Part shown: positions 46,800 to 55,805 of the stretch, piece after piece
Layout: each line of letters opens with the position of its first letter
How positions within the stretch are numbered: position 1 is the stretch's first letter
Assembly (NCBI GenBank): GCA_029706075.1
Contig: JAINUG010000199.1
Location: forward strand, 1,116,001-1,180,000
Direction of reading: 5' to 3'
DNA: 64,000 nt
Source of the DNA: Aldrovandia affinis
Lineage: Eukaryota; Chordata; Actinopteri; Notacanthiformes; Halosauridae
The notes under the pieces: generated by a model
What the model was told of the DNA's origin: nothing
Database searches by the model: none
What the model saw: only the letters and a program-made list of their open reading frames with translations
Translations under genes and position numbers: made by a program

Positions 46800-48005
46800 T
46801 GGGAGGAAAGCAGTCAATTCCCCTCCCCCGATCAACCAGATCAGTCGCTTTATGACCCGGCAGGCCAATCAGGTTACGAGCAGGCGGCTTCCTCTACCAG
46901 GTCCTTTCACCCACCCCTTTGTGATCAGAGCCAACTGACCCCTCCTCTGGAGGTTTTATTGTCTCCTTCCCTCACCAGATCAGGGGCACGCTGGGGCAGG
47001 ACAACTCTCCCAGAGAATCAAGGTGTTGGCGGATACCAACCCCCAACGCAATTTGTAGATTCAAGAGAAGCGCAGGCAATGGCATCACAGTATCCTCAGC
47101 GCAGGATCCCTGTTGTGATGCCGGCTCACGCTGGTCATGGTCCGGAAGTGCAGCATGTACGCATGCATTCTCCTTTTTCCCCTTCAGATATGTTAGCCCA
47201 CAAGGAAAAAATGCCTGATTACAGGAAGGAGCAGGGACGCTGGGAGGAGTGGATAAGAAGCATAGTCCAGTGCTATGATTGCAACATTCCGGATGTGCGT
47301 GACCTCTTAAGAGCATGTATGTTACGACCAGATAGCAGGGATCTAATGTTGTCGGCCGCAGATGGCGGAACAACTATAGATTGGCGGGACGTGCAGGGTA
47401 ACGTAGATGCGGCTTGAACTACCATATTAGACTGGTTGAGGACAAAGTGGCCATGTTACATAGACTGGTCCAAGATATATGAATGCAAACAGAAGAAGAA
47501 TGAACCAGTCTTAGATTACTGCCGGCGATTCTCAGAGTGCTTTAGGGTGAATTCAGGGTTCGACACTGACAATGCCCCACCTGGCCAGCAGGCCGCACTA
47601 TTGAATGCATGCTTAGCCGGAATGAGCCCTCCCCTGGCCACCCTTGCACAAACAATTACCCCAGGTAGGTAATTGGCGAAAACAATTAGGTAGGCAAAAA
47701 CAATGAGGGACATGACCCCTATCTTTATTCATTGTGAGGAAACCCAGAATAAAAAGAAGGATGCCCAGGCAGCCAAATTGGTGCAACTACAGATGGCCCA
47801 ATTAACTCTGGCAGTGCAACAGGGTGGAAGTAGGGGCAGGGGGAGGGGAGGTTATATTAAGCCCAGAGACCGCGGCAGAGGCCGCAGCTTCAGGCCACCA
47901 CTTGAGCAGAACACGTGTGTTTTGCGGGGGAAAGGGGCATTGGAGAGAAATCTACCCAGAACGCCTGGGGGCTGGACAAATGGAATAGGGGTGCCGGGAA
48001 CTTGA
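46800..48005 (+). pseudogene. Retroviral gag, broken
   Basis: An ATG at 46800 is followed by glycine at position 2 and a basic, serine-containing start, the usual N-myristoylation signal. Stops follow within 20 codons. The longest open part (46959-47417) covers a proline-rich linker and the beginning of capsid. The next (47436-47672) has the capsid C-terminal helices. The last (47703-48005) has coiled basic sequence, an R/G-rich stretch and a degenerate zinc knuckle in which only the first cysteine can be seen. At least three frame or stop changes. The product would have been the structural core of the particle. Confidence 0.75.
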
Positions 48006-48045
48006 GTCACAAAATGAGCCATTTCAACAATATCCATTAGTTCCA

Positions 48046-48447
48046 ATGGACCAATCAGGTCCATATGTTGATGTAATAATTAAAGGGCAACATATTCCTA
48101 TGCTGGTCGACACAGGAGCGGCAGTATCTAGTGTAATAATGGAGAAGGTACAGCCACTGCCATTGACAGGGAAATCGATTCCAACTGTTGGCATAGCGGG
48201 CACCCCAATATATCACAAGGAAACCAATCCTGTGCCATGTTCGATAGGCCCACTCACAATAGAACATCAATTATTATTAACACCTTGTGGGAAAATAAAT
48301 TTAATGGGTAGAGATATGTTATGTAAACTGAATGCTACAATTTACTGCACCCCTGATGGTATGTTCCTTTCTGTTACAGAAGAAACGGACGCGCCAGGCT
48401 TCTACCCAAAGAAATTTGCCCAAGATTCGGAATATGTGAGAGCTTAG
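48046..48447 (+). pseudogene. Retroviral aspartic protease
   Basis: Open for 133 codons. It has a D-T-G-A active-site loop about 23 residues in, a flap region with glycine, and a G-R-D motif near residue 92, the three fixed parts of a retropepsin. It matures viral polyproteins. It runs to a stop at 48445-48447 where the reverse transcriptase should begin; instead integrase sequence follows directly. Confidence 0.85.
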
Positions 48448-49060
48448 ACAGTGATATGGGAACTCATTTCACGGGGAAAATTATGATGGAGCTCTGGTTT
48501 CATACACCATTCCACCCACAGTCTTCCGGCGTGGTTGAACGCCACAATGGAATACTGAAATCCAAATTAGAAAATAGTATTGGCCTGTGCTGGGTGGATG
48601 CTCTCCCCATAGCCCTTATGTCAATGAGGTCCACCCCCACAAGAAAAACAGGTCTCAGCCCCCATGAAATCCTCACAGGTCGCCCAATGCGCCAGCACAC
48701 GTCACCGCCGTTATCTGTCATAACATGGACATGCATCTGATGGACGATGCAATGATAAACTATTGTGTGGCGCTGACAAAATGTATGAGGGTTATACATT
48801 TACAGGTGAAGGAGGCCCAGACGCCCCCTGACGACTTCACCCAGCACTCCCTGGAACCCGGTGACTGGGTGCTCATCAAGAACTTCACAAGAAAGGGACC
48901 CCTGGAGCCACGGTGGAAAGGCTCGTTCCAGATCCTGCTCATCACCCACTCGGCGGTAAAGTGCAGAGGCTGGCCCACCTGGACACACGCCACCCAGTGC
49001 AAGAGAGTCCCCCCTCCAGATGCAGCATCTCTTCTTCCTGCTCCTGCCTGTGCGACCCAT
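48448..49060 (+). pseudogene. Retroviral integrase, C-terminal two thirds
   Basis: Starts with the D-x-G-x-x-F motif around the second catalytic aspartate (about 48454-48475). In the frame from 48456 the P-x-H-P-Q-S-S-G-x-V-E-R block with the catalytic glutamate follows, with a stretch missing between them. A further frame (48725 on) has the P-G-D-W-V...P-R-W-x-G-x-F-x-I SH3-like DNA-binding end. The N-terminal zinc finger and first aspartate are gone. A frame break lies at about 48730. Beyond 49060 the same frame stays open to 49390, over the junction with envelope sequence. Confidence 0.85.
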
Positions 49061-49990
49061 CCCCTTCCCAGACAAAAGGGAAGTGAGATGGGTACTGTGG
49101 GAGGTGACGCGCTAGCTCTAACCTCTCCCTCCCAGGACAGCCAGTACCGAAGCACTGAAGCTGCAGAATCTGGACTGAGGGGTTCCAGTGAAGGTCGCAA
49201 AAAAAGAAGGCGACAAGGACGGTCAAGTGACGAAGAAAACACACACCACAAAAACACATTGTTAATGTTAGCCATGAAGGTAAAACGGGTTCAACGGGAA
49301 CCAAATTGGGAATCAGTACCTGTGAAACGTATATTTCCTGTAATGTGTCCTTTGGGCTTTTGGGAGCAGATCAGAGCTTTGCTGATCTGACCCTTCCGAA
49401 TGGTTAATCTATTAAATTAACACGAGGTAACTCTTTGGATATAGAGCTGCTGCTATGTACTAGTTTTACCTCAGGGATGCATACCTGGAATAATACATAT
49501 TATATATGTGGTAGTAATGCCTACTCATGCTTGCCAGCAAATTGGTCAGGAAGCTGCTATCTAGCCTATGTCACCCCAGTAGCTAAGGTCCTTGATGATA
49601 TCAGTCCCACCAGCCTAAAAATAAGTAGTCGTAAGATTACATAAACGGAAAGATTCTTCGCCATTGCTTTCCCCTGGTATGGTACAGGCAAATTAGCCAG
49701 GGAAGTCATAAATCTGGCAGCAACTGTAGAGTCCCTAGCTAATGACACAGAAGATGCCCTAGGCCAAATTTATGGAGAATTGTTGGCCCTACGAACGGTG
49801 GAAATGCAGAACCGACTAACTTTAGACTATGTATTAGCCACCCAAGGAGGCACCTGCGCTATTGTGGGGACAGATTGTTGTACATATGTCCCAGACAAAT
49901 CCATGGCTCTATCCAATTTGGTGAAACACATCAAGAAGAATGTTGAGCCATTACATAGTTATAATTCAGGCGAAGGGTGGGATCTGAACA
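49061..49990 (+). pseudogene. Retroviral envelope remnant (mainly TM subunit)
   Basis: The surface subunit is missing or reduced to fragments. From 49436 on, frames show a cysteine-containing end of the surface part, then a glycine-containing fusion-peptide-like region near 49660-49700, a heptad-repeat helix (49690-49830), and the C-x6-C-C loop at about 49854-49884 that is typical of gamma-type transmembrane proteins. The membrane anchor and tail are absent. Sequence after about 49990 is a poly-C run and the 72-bp repeat. A stop at 49642-49644 and a frame change break it. Confidence 0.8.
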
Positions 49991-50010
49991 CCAGTTCTAT
50001 CCCCCCCCCC

Positions 50011-50082
50011 GTGTCCTGTTGCGGGTCTGAACGGCCGGGCTGACAAAAGGTTTTCGCGCCACAACTTCAAAAGAACAGCTGT
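50011..50082 (+). repeat. Second copy of the 72-bp block
   Basis: Identical to 45200-45271 by eye. Its last bases form, with the first bases of the LTR, a perfect 30-bp palindrome (ACTTCAAAAGAACAG and its complement) at about 50063-50092. Confidence 0.95.
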
Positions 50083-50394
50083 TCTTTTGAAGTAGTTTTC
50101 TCTCACTGCAGGAAAGGTCATTCCCATTGTTTATGACTCCCACATAATTGCTTATACTTCCCCCTGTTTTACCTCCATGTGACCCCATAACTTCAATTAC
50201 CCATATGTTAACGCCCCATTGCCTCCCTCAGGTCTCTGTTCCCTCCCTTTCCTCTTTGTCATTATAAATATCAGATTTAAACGTGTGAGCGGGAGAACTG
50301 GCTTTGGCTTGGTTCTCCATGCAGCTGCTTGTAAATAAAGCTTTACCTATTCAAAAAGAATAATCTCCGCTCCCAGTGAAGTTTTTCCACGACA
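50080..50394 (+). repeat. Retroviral 3' LTR (315 bp)
   Basis: Begins TGTTCTTTTGAAG and ends CCACGACA (TG...CA). TATAAATA near 50265, an AATAAA signal near 50334, and a short U5 follow, the expected order. No second copy of this LTR is seen in the window, and no target duplication can be tested. Confidence 0.75.
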
Positions 50395-51095
50395 CCCCAT
50401 GGACAAGGATCATCTAACATCACCATGCCCAGGTCTGAAAAGGTATTCACAGTACCTACACTCTGAATAAATGGTTTTATATTTAGTCTTCATGTGAAAA
50501 TATTCATCATCCATGATAATTAATTTCTTTTTTCTTTGCACTTGTTTATCTACTGCAATTTAACCTTCCAGTCACAAGCCAACTTCACAATCCACAGACT
50601 TGATAAAATGGTTTCAATTATCTGATTGACTATTATTTAATAACTTCAATTAGTACAGTGGCAATATCAAATTACCTACACCATAATGCTGATTGACAGT
50701 TATCAGTCATGCAGTGGAGTCAATTATTTCTGCCCATATAGCTAAGAAGAGAGACTATCTGTGTCTATGACACTATTTGTTGGTATAAATAGAATAAAAT
50801 GAATGCACCCCTCTGTTGAAATGTTACTGTCTCATATATGCTTCCCACAATGCACAGAATTAAAATGACTTGCGAACAATACTCATCTTCATTTATAAAT
50901 TCCAAACTGAGAAAATGGTTGGGACAATTAATTGATTAAGAACAGAGGCTACAGCACAACTAGGCCAGACATACATTTGCCTCTACAGCATGCACCATTT
51001 ATAACACATTATTTTATATTTTCCAATGTCCCTTACATTCGACCAATCAATCATCATGGTGATGCAAATTTACCAATCCAATCCAATCCAATCCA
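50395..51095. other. No gene recognised; short CCAAT repeat at the end
   Basis: Non-coding by eye. A few ATCCA/CCAAT units lie at 51075-51096. Confidence 0.5.
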
Positions 51096-51165
51096 AGCCA
51101 TCAAGCCACTGCTACTAGTCCAGAATTCTGCTGCATACCTGGTTTTCAACCAACTCCACTACCAC
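51096..51165 (+). pseudogene. Tiny L2 polymerase fragment
   Basis: About 70 bases reading AIKPLLLVQNSAAYLVFNQL, matching the LVQNAAARLVFNQ block of the L2 at 24436-25807. No other part of the LINE is adjacent. Confidence 0.75.
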
Positions 51166-51189
51166 TGTATGTATATTTAAATAGTTTAC

Positions 51190-51960
51190 AGAGAATGGTG
51201 TGGAAAAAAACTAACATCCAGTGAGCAGCAGTTCTGTGGGCGAAAACGCCTTCTTAATGAGAGAAATCAGAGGAGAATGGCCAGGCTAGTTCAAGCTGAC
51301 AAGAAGGCGATAGTAAGTCAATTAACCATGGGTTACAGCAGTGGTATGCAGAAGAGCACAACACGTCGAACCTTGAAGTAGATGGGCTACAGCAGCAGAA
51401 GACCAAAACTGGACAGTTGAATGTCGTCTGGTCTGACGAATCTCAATTTCTGCTGTGACATGCAGAATTTGGCATAAATAACATGAATCCATGCATCCAT
51501 CCTGCCTTGTGTCAATGGTTCAGACTGGTGGTGGTGTAATGGTGTGGGGAATGTTTTCTTAGCACACATTATGCCCCTTAATACCAATTGAGAATAATTT
51601 AAATGCCACAGCCTACCTGAGTCTTGTTGCTGACTGTGCATCCCTTTATGGCCACAGTCTACCCATCTTCTAATGGCTACTTCCAGCAGGATAATGCGCA
51701 ATGTCACAAAGCACATGTCATCTACGGGTGGTTCCACAAACATAACAATGAGTTCAGTGTACTCCAATGGCCCCCACAGTCACCAGATCTCAGTCCAATA
51801 GAGCACCTTTGGGAAGTGGTGGAATGGGAGATTCGAAACATGAACGTGCAGCCGACAAATCTGCAGCAACTGCGTGATGCTATCATGCCAACATGGACCA
51901 TAATCTCTGAGGAATGTTTCCAGCACCTTGTTGAATCCATTGAAAGATTGAAAGCATACA
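51190..51960 (+). pseudogene. Tc1-like transposase, plus strand, decayed
   Basis: Begins with a DNA-binding part in broken frames (SEQQFCGRKRLLNE..., TTRRTL near 51366) and a VWSDESQFLL first-aspartate block at about 51425-51450. The open frame 51624-52061 has GYFQQDNAQCHKAHVI with the second aspartate, WPPQSPDLSPIEHLWEVVEW with the third acidic residue, and MNVQPTNLQQLRDAI. This C-terminus is common among fish Tc1 copies. From about 51960 the frame continues into the terminal repeat of the neighbouring minus-strand Tc1. Confidence 0.88.
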
Positions 51961-52089
51961 ATGACAATGAGGTTGAAGTGCAGACTGTCAGCTTTAATTT
52001 GAGAACCTTTTGTACATTGACCTCCCCAATTTCAGGCAGCATAATTAATTGGACAGTTTAACATAATGTAGAGTAAAGTAATCATTTTT

Positions 52090-53682
52090 CATATTTGGTC
52101 ACATATCCTTTGCATGCAATGACTGCTTGACGTCTGCGATGCATAGACATCACCATACACTGGGTATCTTCCCTGGTGGTGCTCTGCCAGGCCTGTACTG
52201 CAGCCATCTTCAGTTCCTGCTTGTTTCGGGCACTTTTTGCCTTCAGTCTCCTCTTCAGCATGTAAAATGCATGTTCAATTGGATTCAGATCTGGTGACTG
52301 AGTCAGCCAGTCAAGGAGTTTCCACTTTTTGGCCGTCAAAAACCGGGGATGGGACTTTTTGCCCATCAAAAATCGTTGCTCTAGCAGTATGTTCCGGGTC
52401 ATTGTCTTGTTGCATGATTAAGTGACGTCCAATGAGTTTGGAGGCTTTCGGTTTTATCTGAGCAGATAAAATATTTCTGTAGACTTCAGAATTCATTGTT
52501 CTACTTCTGTCTGCAGTCACATCATCGATGAAGATAAGTGAACCCATTCCACTGGCAGCCATACAGGCCCAAGCCATAACACTGCCACCACAATGTTTCA
52601 CGGATGAGGTGGTATGCTTTGGATCATGGGCATTTCCTTTTTGTATCCACACTTTCCTCTTTCCATCACTCTGTTACATGTTAATCTTTGTCTCATCTGT
52701 CCAAAATACTTTGTTCCAGAACTCTTGGGGCTTTTTTAGGTGCTTTTTAGCAAACTGTAATCTCGCCTTTCTGTTCTTCAGGCTTATCAGTGGTTTGCAT
52801 CTTGTAGTGTACCCTCTGTAGTCCTGCAGGTGTAGTCTTCTACGTATGGTAGACTTTGACACATCTACACCTGCATCCAGGAGAGTGTTAATTTGTTAAT
52901 TCCTTTAATAAATTTAATTCCTTTAATAAATTTAAAAGCCTCAATCAAATCTCCCATAAGTCTCCTTTTACTAAGTTTGAACAGTCCAGGCTAGAGATGC
53001 TTGGACTGTTCAAGCTTAGTAAAAGGAGACTTAGGGGAGATTTGATTGAGGCTTTTAAATGTATTAAAGGAATGAACAAAGTGAATTTTAGGAAATTATT
53101 CAAGTTGAGTTCGGTTAGCAGAACGAGGGGGCATAAATGGAAACTGACAAAGGGTAAATTTCACACGGACACTAGGAAATATTTTTTCACACAGAGAGTG
53201 ATCAATGCGTGGAATAGCTTGCCTGGACATGTAGTAGAGGCTGAGACACTAGGGGTACAAGGCTAGGCTCGATCCAGTGTTAGACACTCTAGCCTTTGGA
53301 TAAACTAAGCATGTGAGCAGATTAGTGGTAGGAACGGACGAGCAGTGTTGGGCTGAATGGCCTGTTCTCGTCTCACCCTTATGTTATGTTATGTTATGTT
53401 AGTGTTTTTGATCTGTTGGGCCATTGTCAGGGGGATTTTATTCACCATAGAGAGTATTCTTCGGTCATTCTAAGTGGTCTTCCTCGGTCTACCAGGTCTT
53501 TTGACATAATTGAGTTCACCATTTGTTTTTTTCTTGTTAATGATGAACCAAACTGTTGACTTGGGTATGCCCAGTGTTTTGGCAATGTTCCTGATTGATT
53601 GATTTTCATTTCTGAGCCTTATTACGGCCAACTTCATTTGCATCGACACTGCGGTCTTCCTCATGTTGTCACACCCCAACAA
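52090..53682 (-). pseudogene. Tc1 transposase split by a CR1-like LINE
   Basis: Minus strand: MRKTAVSMQMKLAVIRLRNE, the helix-turn-helix NIAKTLGIPKSTVWFIINKK and GRPRKTT in 53682-53470. The LINE at 52890-53400 follows. After it: STIRRRLHLQDYRGYTTRCK and VFWTDETKINM with the first aspartate (52862-52674), KHCGGSVMAWACMAASG and LIMQQDNDPEHTARA with the second aspartate (52652-52400), a small insertion repeating FDGQKV near 52330-52375, and SPDLNPIEHAFYMLKRRLK with the final acidic residue (52300-52240). All three catalytic positions are still visible; frame breaks and the LINE kill it. Confidence 0.9.
52890..53400 (+). mobile_element. CR1-like LINE 3' end with inverted 5' part
   Basis: Inserted in the Tc1 transposase gene with a 6-bp target duplication agtgtt (52884-52889, 53401-53406). 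From 53002 the plus strand reads LGLFKLSKRRLRGDLIEAFK, then KFHTDTRKYFFTQRVINAWN and SLPGHVVEAETL, the usual end of a CR1-type polymerase. A 3' part with GGGCTGAATGGCCTGTTCTC and a TTATG repeat tail (53382-53400) follows. The part left of 53002 is an inverted copy of the same sequence. Confidence 0.88.
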
Positions 53683-54043
53683 CAATCTCCAAAGGCAATT
53701 GCAAAGTCTAGAATCAAGACTAGACATCAACAGCTCTCTTCTGCATTCACTAATGACACAAATGAATACACCTGCCTAATGAAACACATCTGTGAAGCCA
53801 ATTCAACAAATACTTATAGTACCTTAAAATGGGGGGACCATGCACAAAAGATGCTGACATTTCTAAATGGTTCAACCGATATGGATGAAAATGCCCTCAA
53901 TTTAAAGCTGACGATCTGCAACTCAACCGCGTTGTTATTGCATCCTTTCAATCGCAAAGTGCTAGAGTACAGAACCAAAATAACAAAAGATGTGTCACTG
54001 TCCAATTAATTATTATGCTCAATATATATACAGTATATATATA

Positions 54044-54717
54044 CACTACTGATCAAAAGTTTTAGAACACTCCCATTTTCCAGTTTTTACTGAAATTTAA
54101 GTCCAGTGAATAACCTGAAATGGTAGAAAGGTAAGCGGTAAACTGCCAGAGGTAAAAAAAAAAATGTTTAGGTTACCTGAAAAGGGCCTTTTTTTTGTTT
54201 TTGGTAACCTAAACTTTTTTTTTATACCTCTGGTAGTTTACTGAATACCTTTGTACCATTTCAGGTTATTCACTGGACTTTAAACTGCTTAAATTTCTGG
54301 AAAAACTGGAAAATGGGTGGGCTGGCGGATGGCGTGCGCTGCTCGTCAGGGACATGGATCGAAACGCGCGTCTCTACCAGACCGGCCCTGGTCGTCAGCC
54401 CGATCAGAGGCGGCATTTGGCTGTCCGCCTCCGGGGGAAGGGGGAGGGAGAGCCGGCACGAGTCCGTCGAGGAGAAGGTTAAGGCGTCCGTGGAAAAATT
54501 CCGGTCTCGGAAGAGGCGGGAACAATCGGCCAGGAATGTGTGTCTCGCTCCCGGAGGACGGGCGATGGACTCGTGGGGGTGGGGAATTGAAATAAATAGG
54601 GGGTTTAATTGGCAACCAAATTGGAAGAAAAATGGGAAAAAAATCTGAAATAAATGTATAAAAAATAATTTAAAAAACTGGAAAATGGGGGTGTTCTAAA
54701 TCTTTTGACCGGTAGTG
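54044..54717. mobile_element. Tc1-type long-inverted-repeat MITE with a SINE inside
   Basis: Ends CACTACTGATCAAAAG and CTTTTGACCGGTAGTG (complementary with differences), next to TA-type sequence. Without the SINE, the element is about 300 bp and mostly two arms of the same terminal repeat (TTTTAGAACACTCCCATTTT..., GTGAATAACCTGAAATGGT). The same terminal repeat is used by the Tc1 at 13976-14706. Confidence 0.85.
54318..54672 (+). mobile_element. SINE-like insertion with tRNA-type promoter boxes (355 bp)
   Basis: Flanked by a perfect 17-bp target duplication AAAAACTGGAAAATGGG (54301-54317, 54673-54689). It has a box-A-like TGGCGGATGGCG near 54322, a box B GATCGAAAC that fits GWTCRANNC exactly near 54358, a GC-rich body and an A/T-rich 3' end with AATAAAT units (about 54590, 54650). 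No LINE coding sequence. All this fits a tRNA-derived SINE moved by a LINE. Family not recognised. It lies in the terminal repeat of the Tc1 MITE. Confidence 0.75.
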
Positions 54718-54869
54718 AATATATTATTTATTTATTTTTAAATGTATACATTTTTCTCGCTCTGTTTCATAGGTGCAATGTACAGCTATCTATGATGACA
54801 TGCACTCATCACCTTGTTGAGAACAGGGTGAAAGATGACTAATCTGACCATATGACTTTTGGATATACA

Positions 54870-55805
54870 GTCAAGCCGGAAAGTCTGCACACCCCTTTCA
54901 CCCTCTCCATGTTTCATTGCGTTACAGACTTATTCTACAATAGAATAAGTTCACTTTTTTGGTCTCAAAATTCGACACAAAATAGCCCACAATGACAAAG
55001 TGAAAACAGGTTTTTAGACATTTGTGCTAATTTATTAAACATCTAAATGTAAAATATCTTATGTACACAAGTGTGCACACCCTTTGATATGACACCCAAA
55101 AGTGAGCTGAGGTGCATTTTGTTTCCACTGATACTGCTTGGGATGTTTCTACAACTTGATTCTAGTCCACCTGTGGTAAATTCAATTGATTGGACATGAT
55201 TTGGAAAGGCACACACCTGTCTATATAAGGTCCCACGATTGACAGTGCATGTCAGAGTAAAAACCAAGCCATGAAGTCCTAGGAACTCTCCATAGACCTC
55301 CGAGATAGAATTGTGTTGAGGCATAGATCTGGGGAAGGGTATAAAAACATTGCTAAAGCATTGAAAGCACCCAGGAGAACAGTGGGCTCCATCATTGTGA
55401 AATGGAAGAAGTTTGGAACCACCACAACTCTTCTTAGAGCTGGCCGTCCGGCCAAACTCAGTAACCGGGCAAGAAGGGCCATGGTCAGGGAGGTGACCAA
55501 GAACCCAATGGCCACTCAAAGAGAGCTTCAGAGTTCCTCTGCAGCGATGGGAGAACCTGGTAGAAGGACAAACATCTCTGCAGCACTCCATCAATCAGAC
55601 CTTTATGGTAGCACTTGGCATTCAGGCTAAAAAGTTCAATTTGTGTCTCATCAGACCGGATAATCTTTTTCCTGATGCTCTTAGAGTCCTTTAAGTGCCA
55701 TTTGGCGAACTCCAGGTGGGCTGTCATATGCCTTTCACTCAGGAGTAGCTTCCGTCTAGCCACTACCAAAAAGGTCTGATTGATGGAGTGGTGCAGAGAT
55801 GTTTG
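54870..55805 (+). mobile_element. Tc1-like element with internal inversion
   Basis: Left terminal repeat from about 54870 (ACAGTCAAGCCGGAAAGTCT). The plus-strand transposase start is near 55271 (MKS, stop, ELSIDLRDRIV), then a helix-turn-helix (YKNIAKALKAPRRTVGSIIV), AGRPAKLSNRARRAMVREV and SAALHQSDLYG at about 55615. From there the sequence turns round: 55616-55800 reads on the minus strand as SAPLHQSDLFG-like, RRKLLLSERHMTAHLEFAKW and IIRSDETQIELF (first aspartate). The rest of the transposase and the right end are missing. Confidence 0.85.

Larger units (their letters stand above)
46800..50394 (+). mobile_element. Defective endogenous retrovirus (gag, protease, integrase, env TM, 3' LTR)
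   Basis: Plus-strand provirus remnant in the order gag, protease, integrase, envelope transmembrane part, LTR. The reverse transcriptase, RNase H and the envelope surface part are not present, and no 5' LTR or primer site is visible to the left of gag. All genes have stops or frame breaks. The envelope and integrase features resemble gamma/epsilon-type retroviruses of fish. It cannot make particles. Confidence 0.85.
51961..54030 (-). mobile_element. Minus-strand Tc1-like element split by a LINE
   Basis: Terminal repeats: the right one spans about 53800-54030 and its inner part pairs with 51966-52035 (a TGCAGA...GTCAGCTTTAA block). The outer part of the left repeat is missing at the border with the other Tc1. 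The minus-strand transposase starts at about 53682 (MRKTAVSMQMKLAVIRLRNE) and continues past the LINE. Confidence 0.85.

Noticed and set aside
47852-48064. Minus-strand frame in the retroviral gag-protease junction
   Set aside because: Shadow of the gag and protease frames on the plus strand.
48760-49304. Minus-strand open frames of 120-171 codons
   Set aside because: They are shadows of the retroviral integrase and the GC-rich sequence after it; no motif of their own.
54313-54648. Open frames of 89-111 codons on both strands in GC-rich DNA
   Set aside because: They lie within the SINE-like insertion, and high GC lowers stop frequency on all frames.
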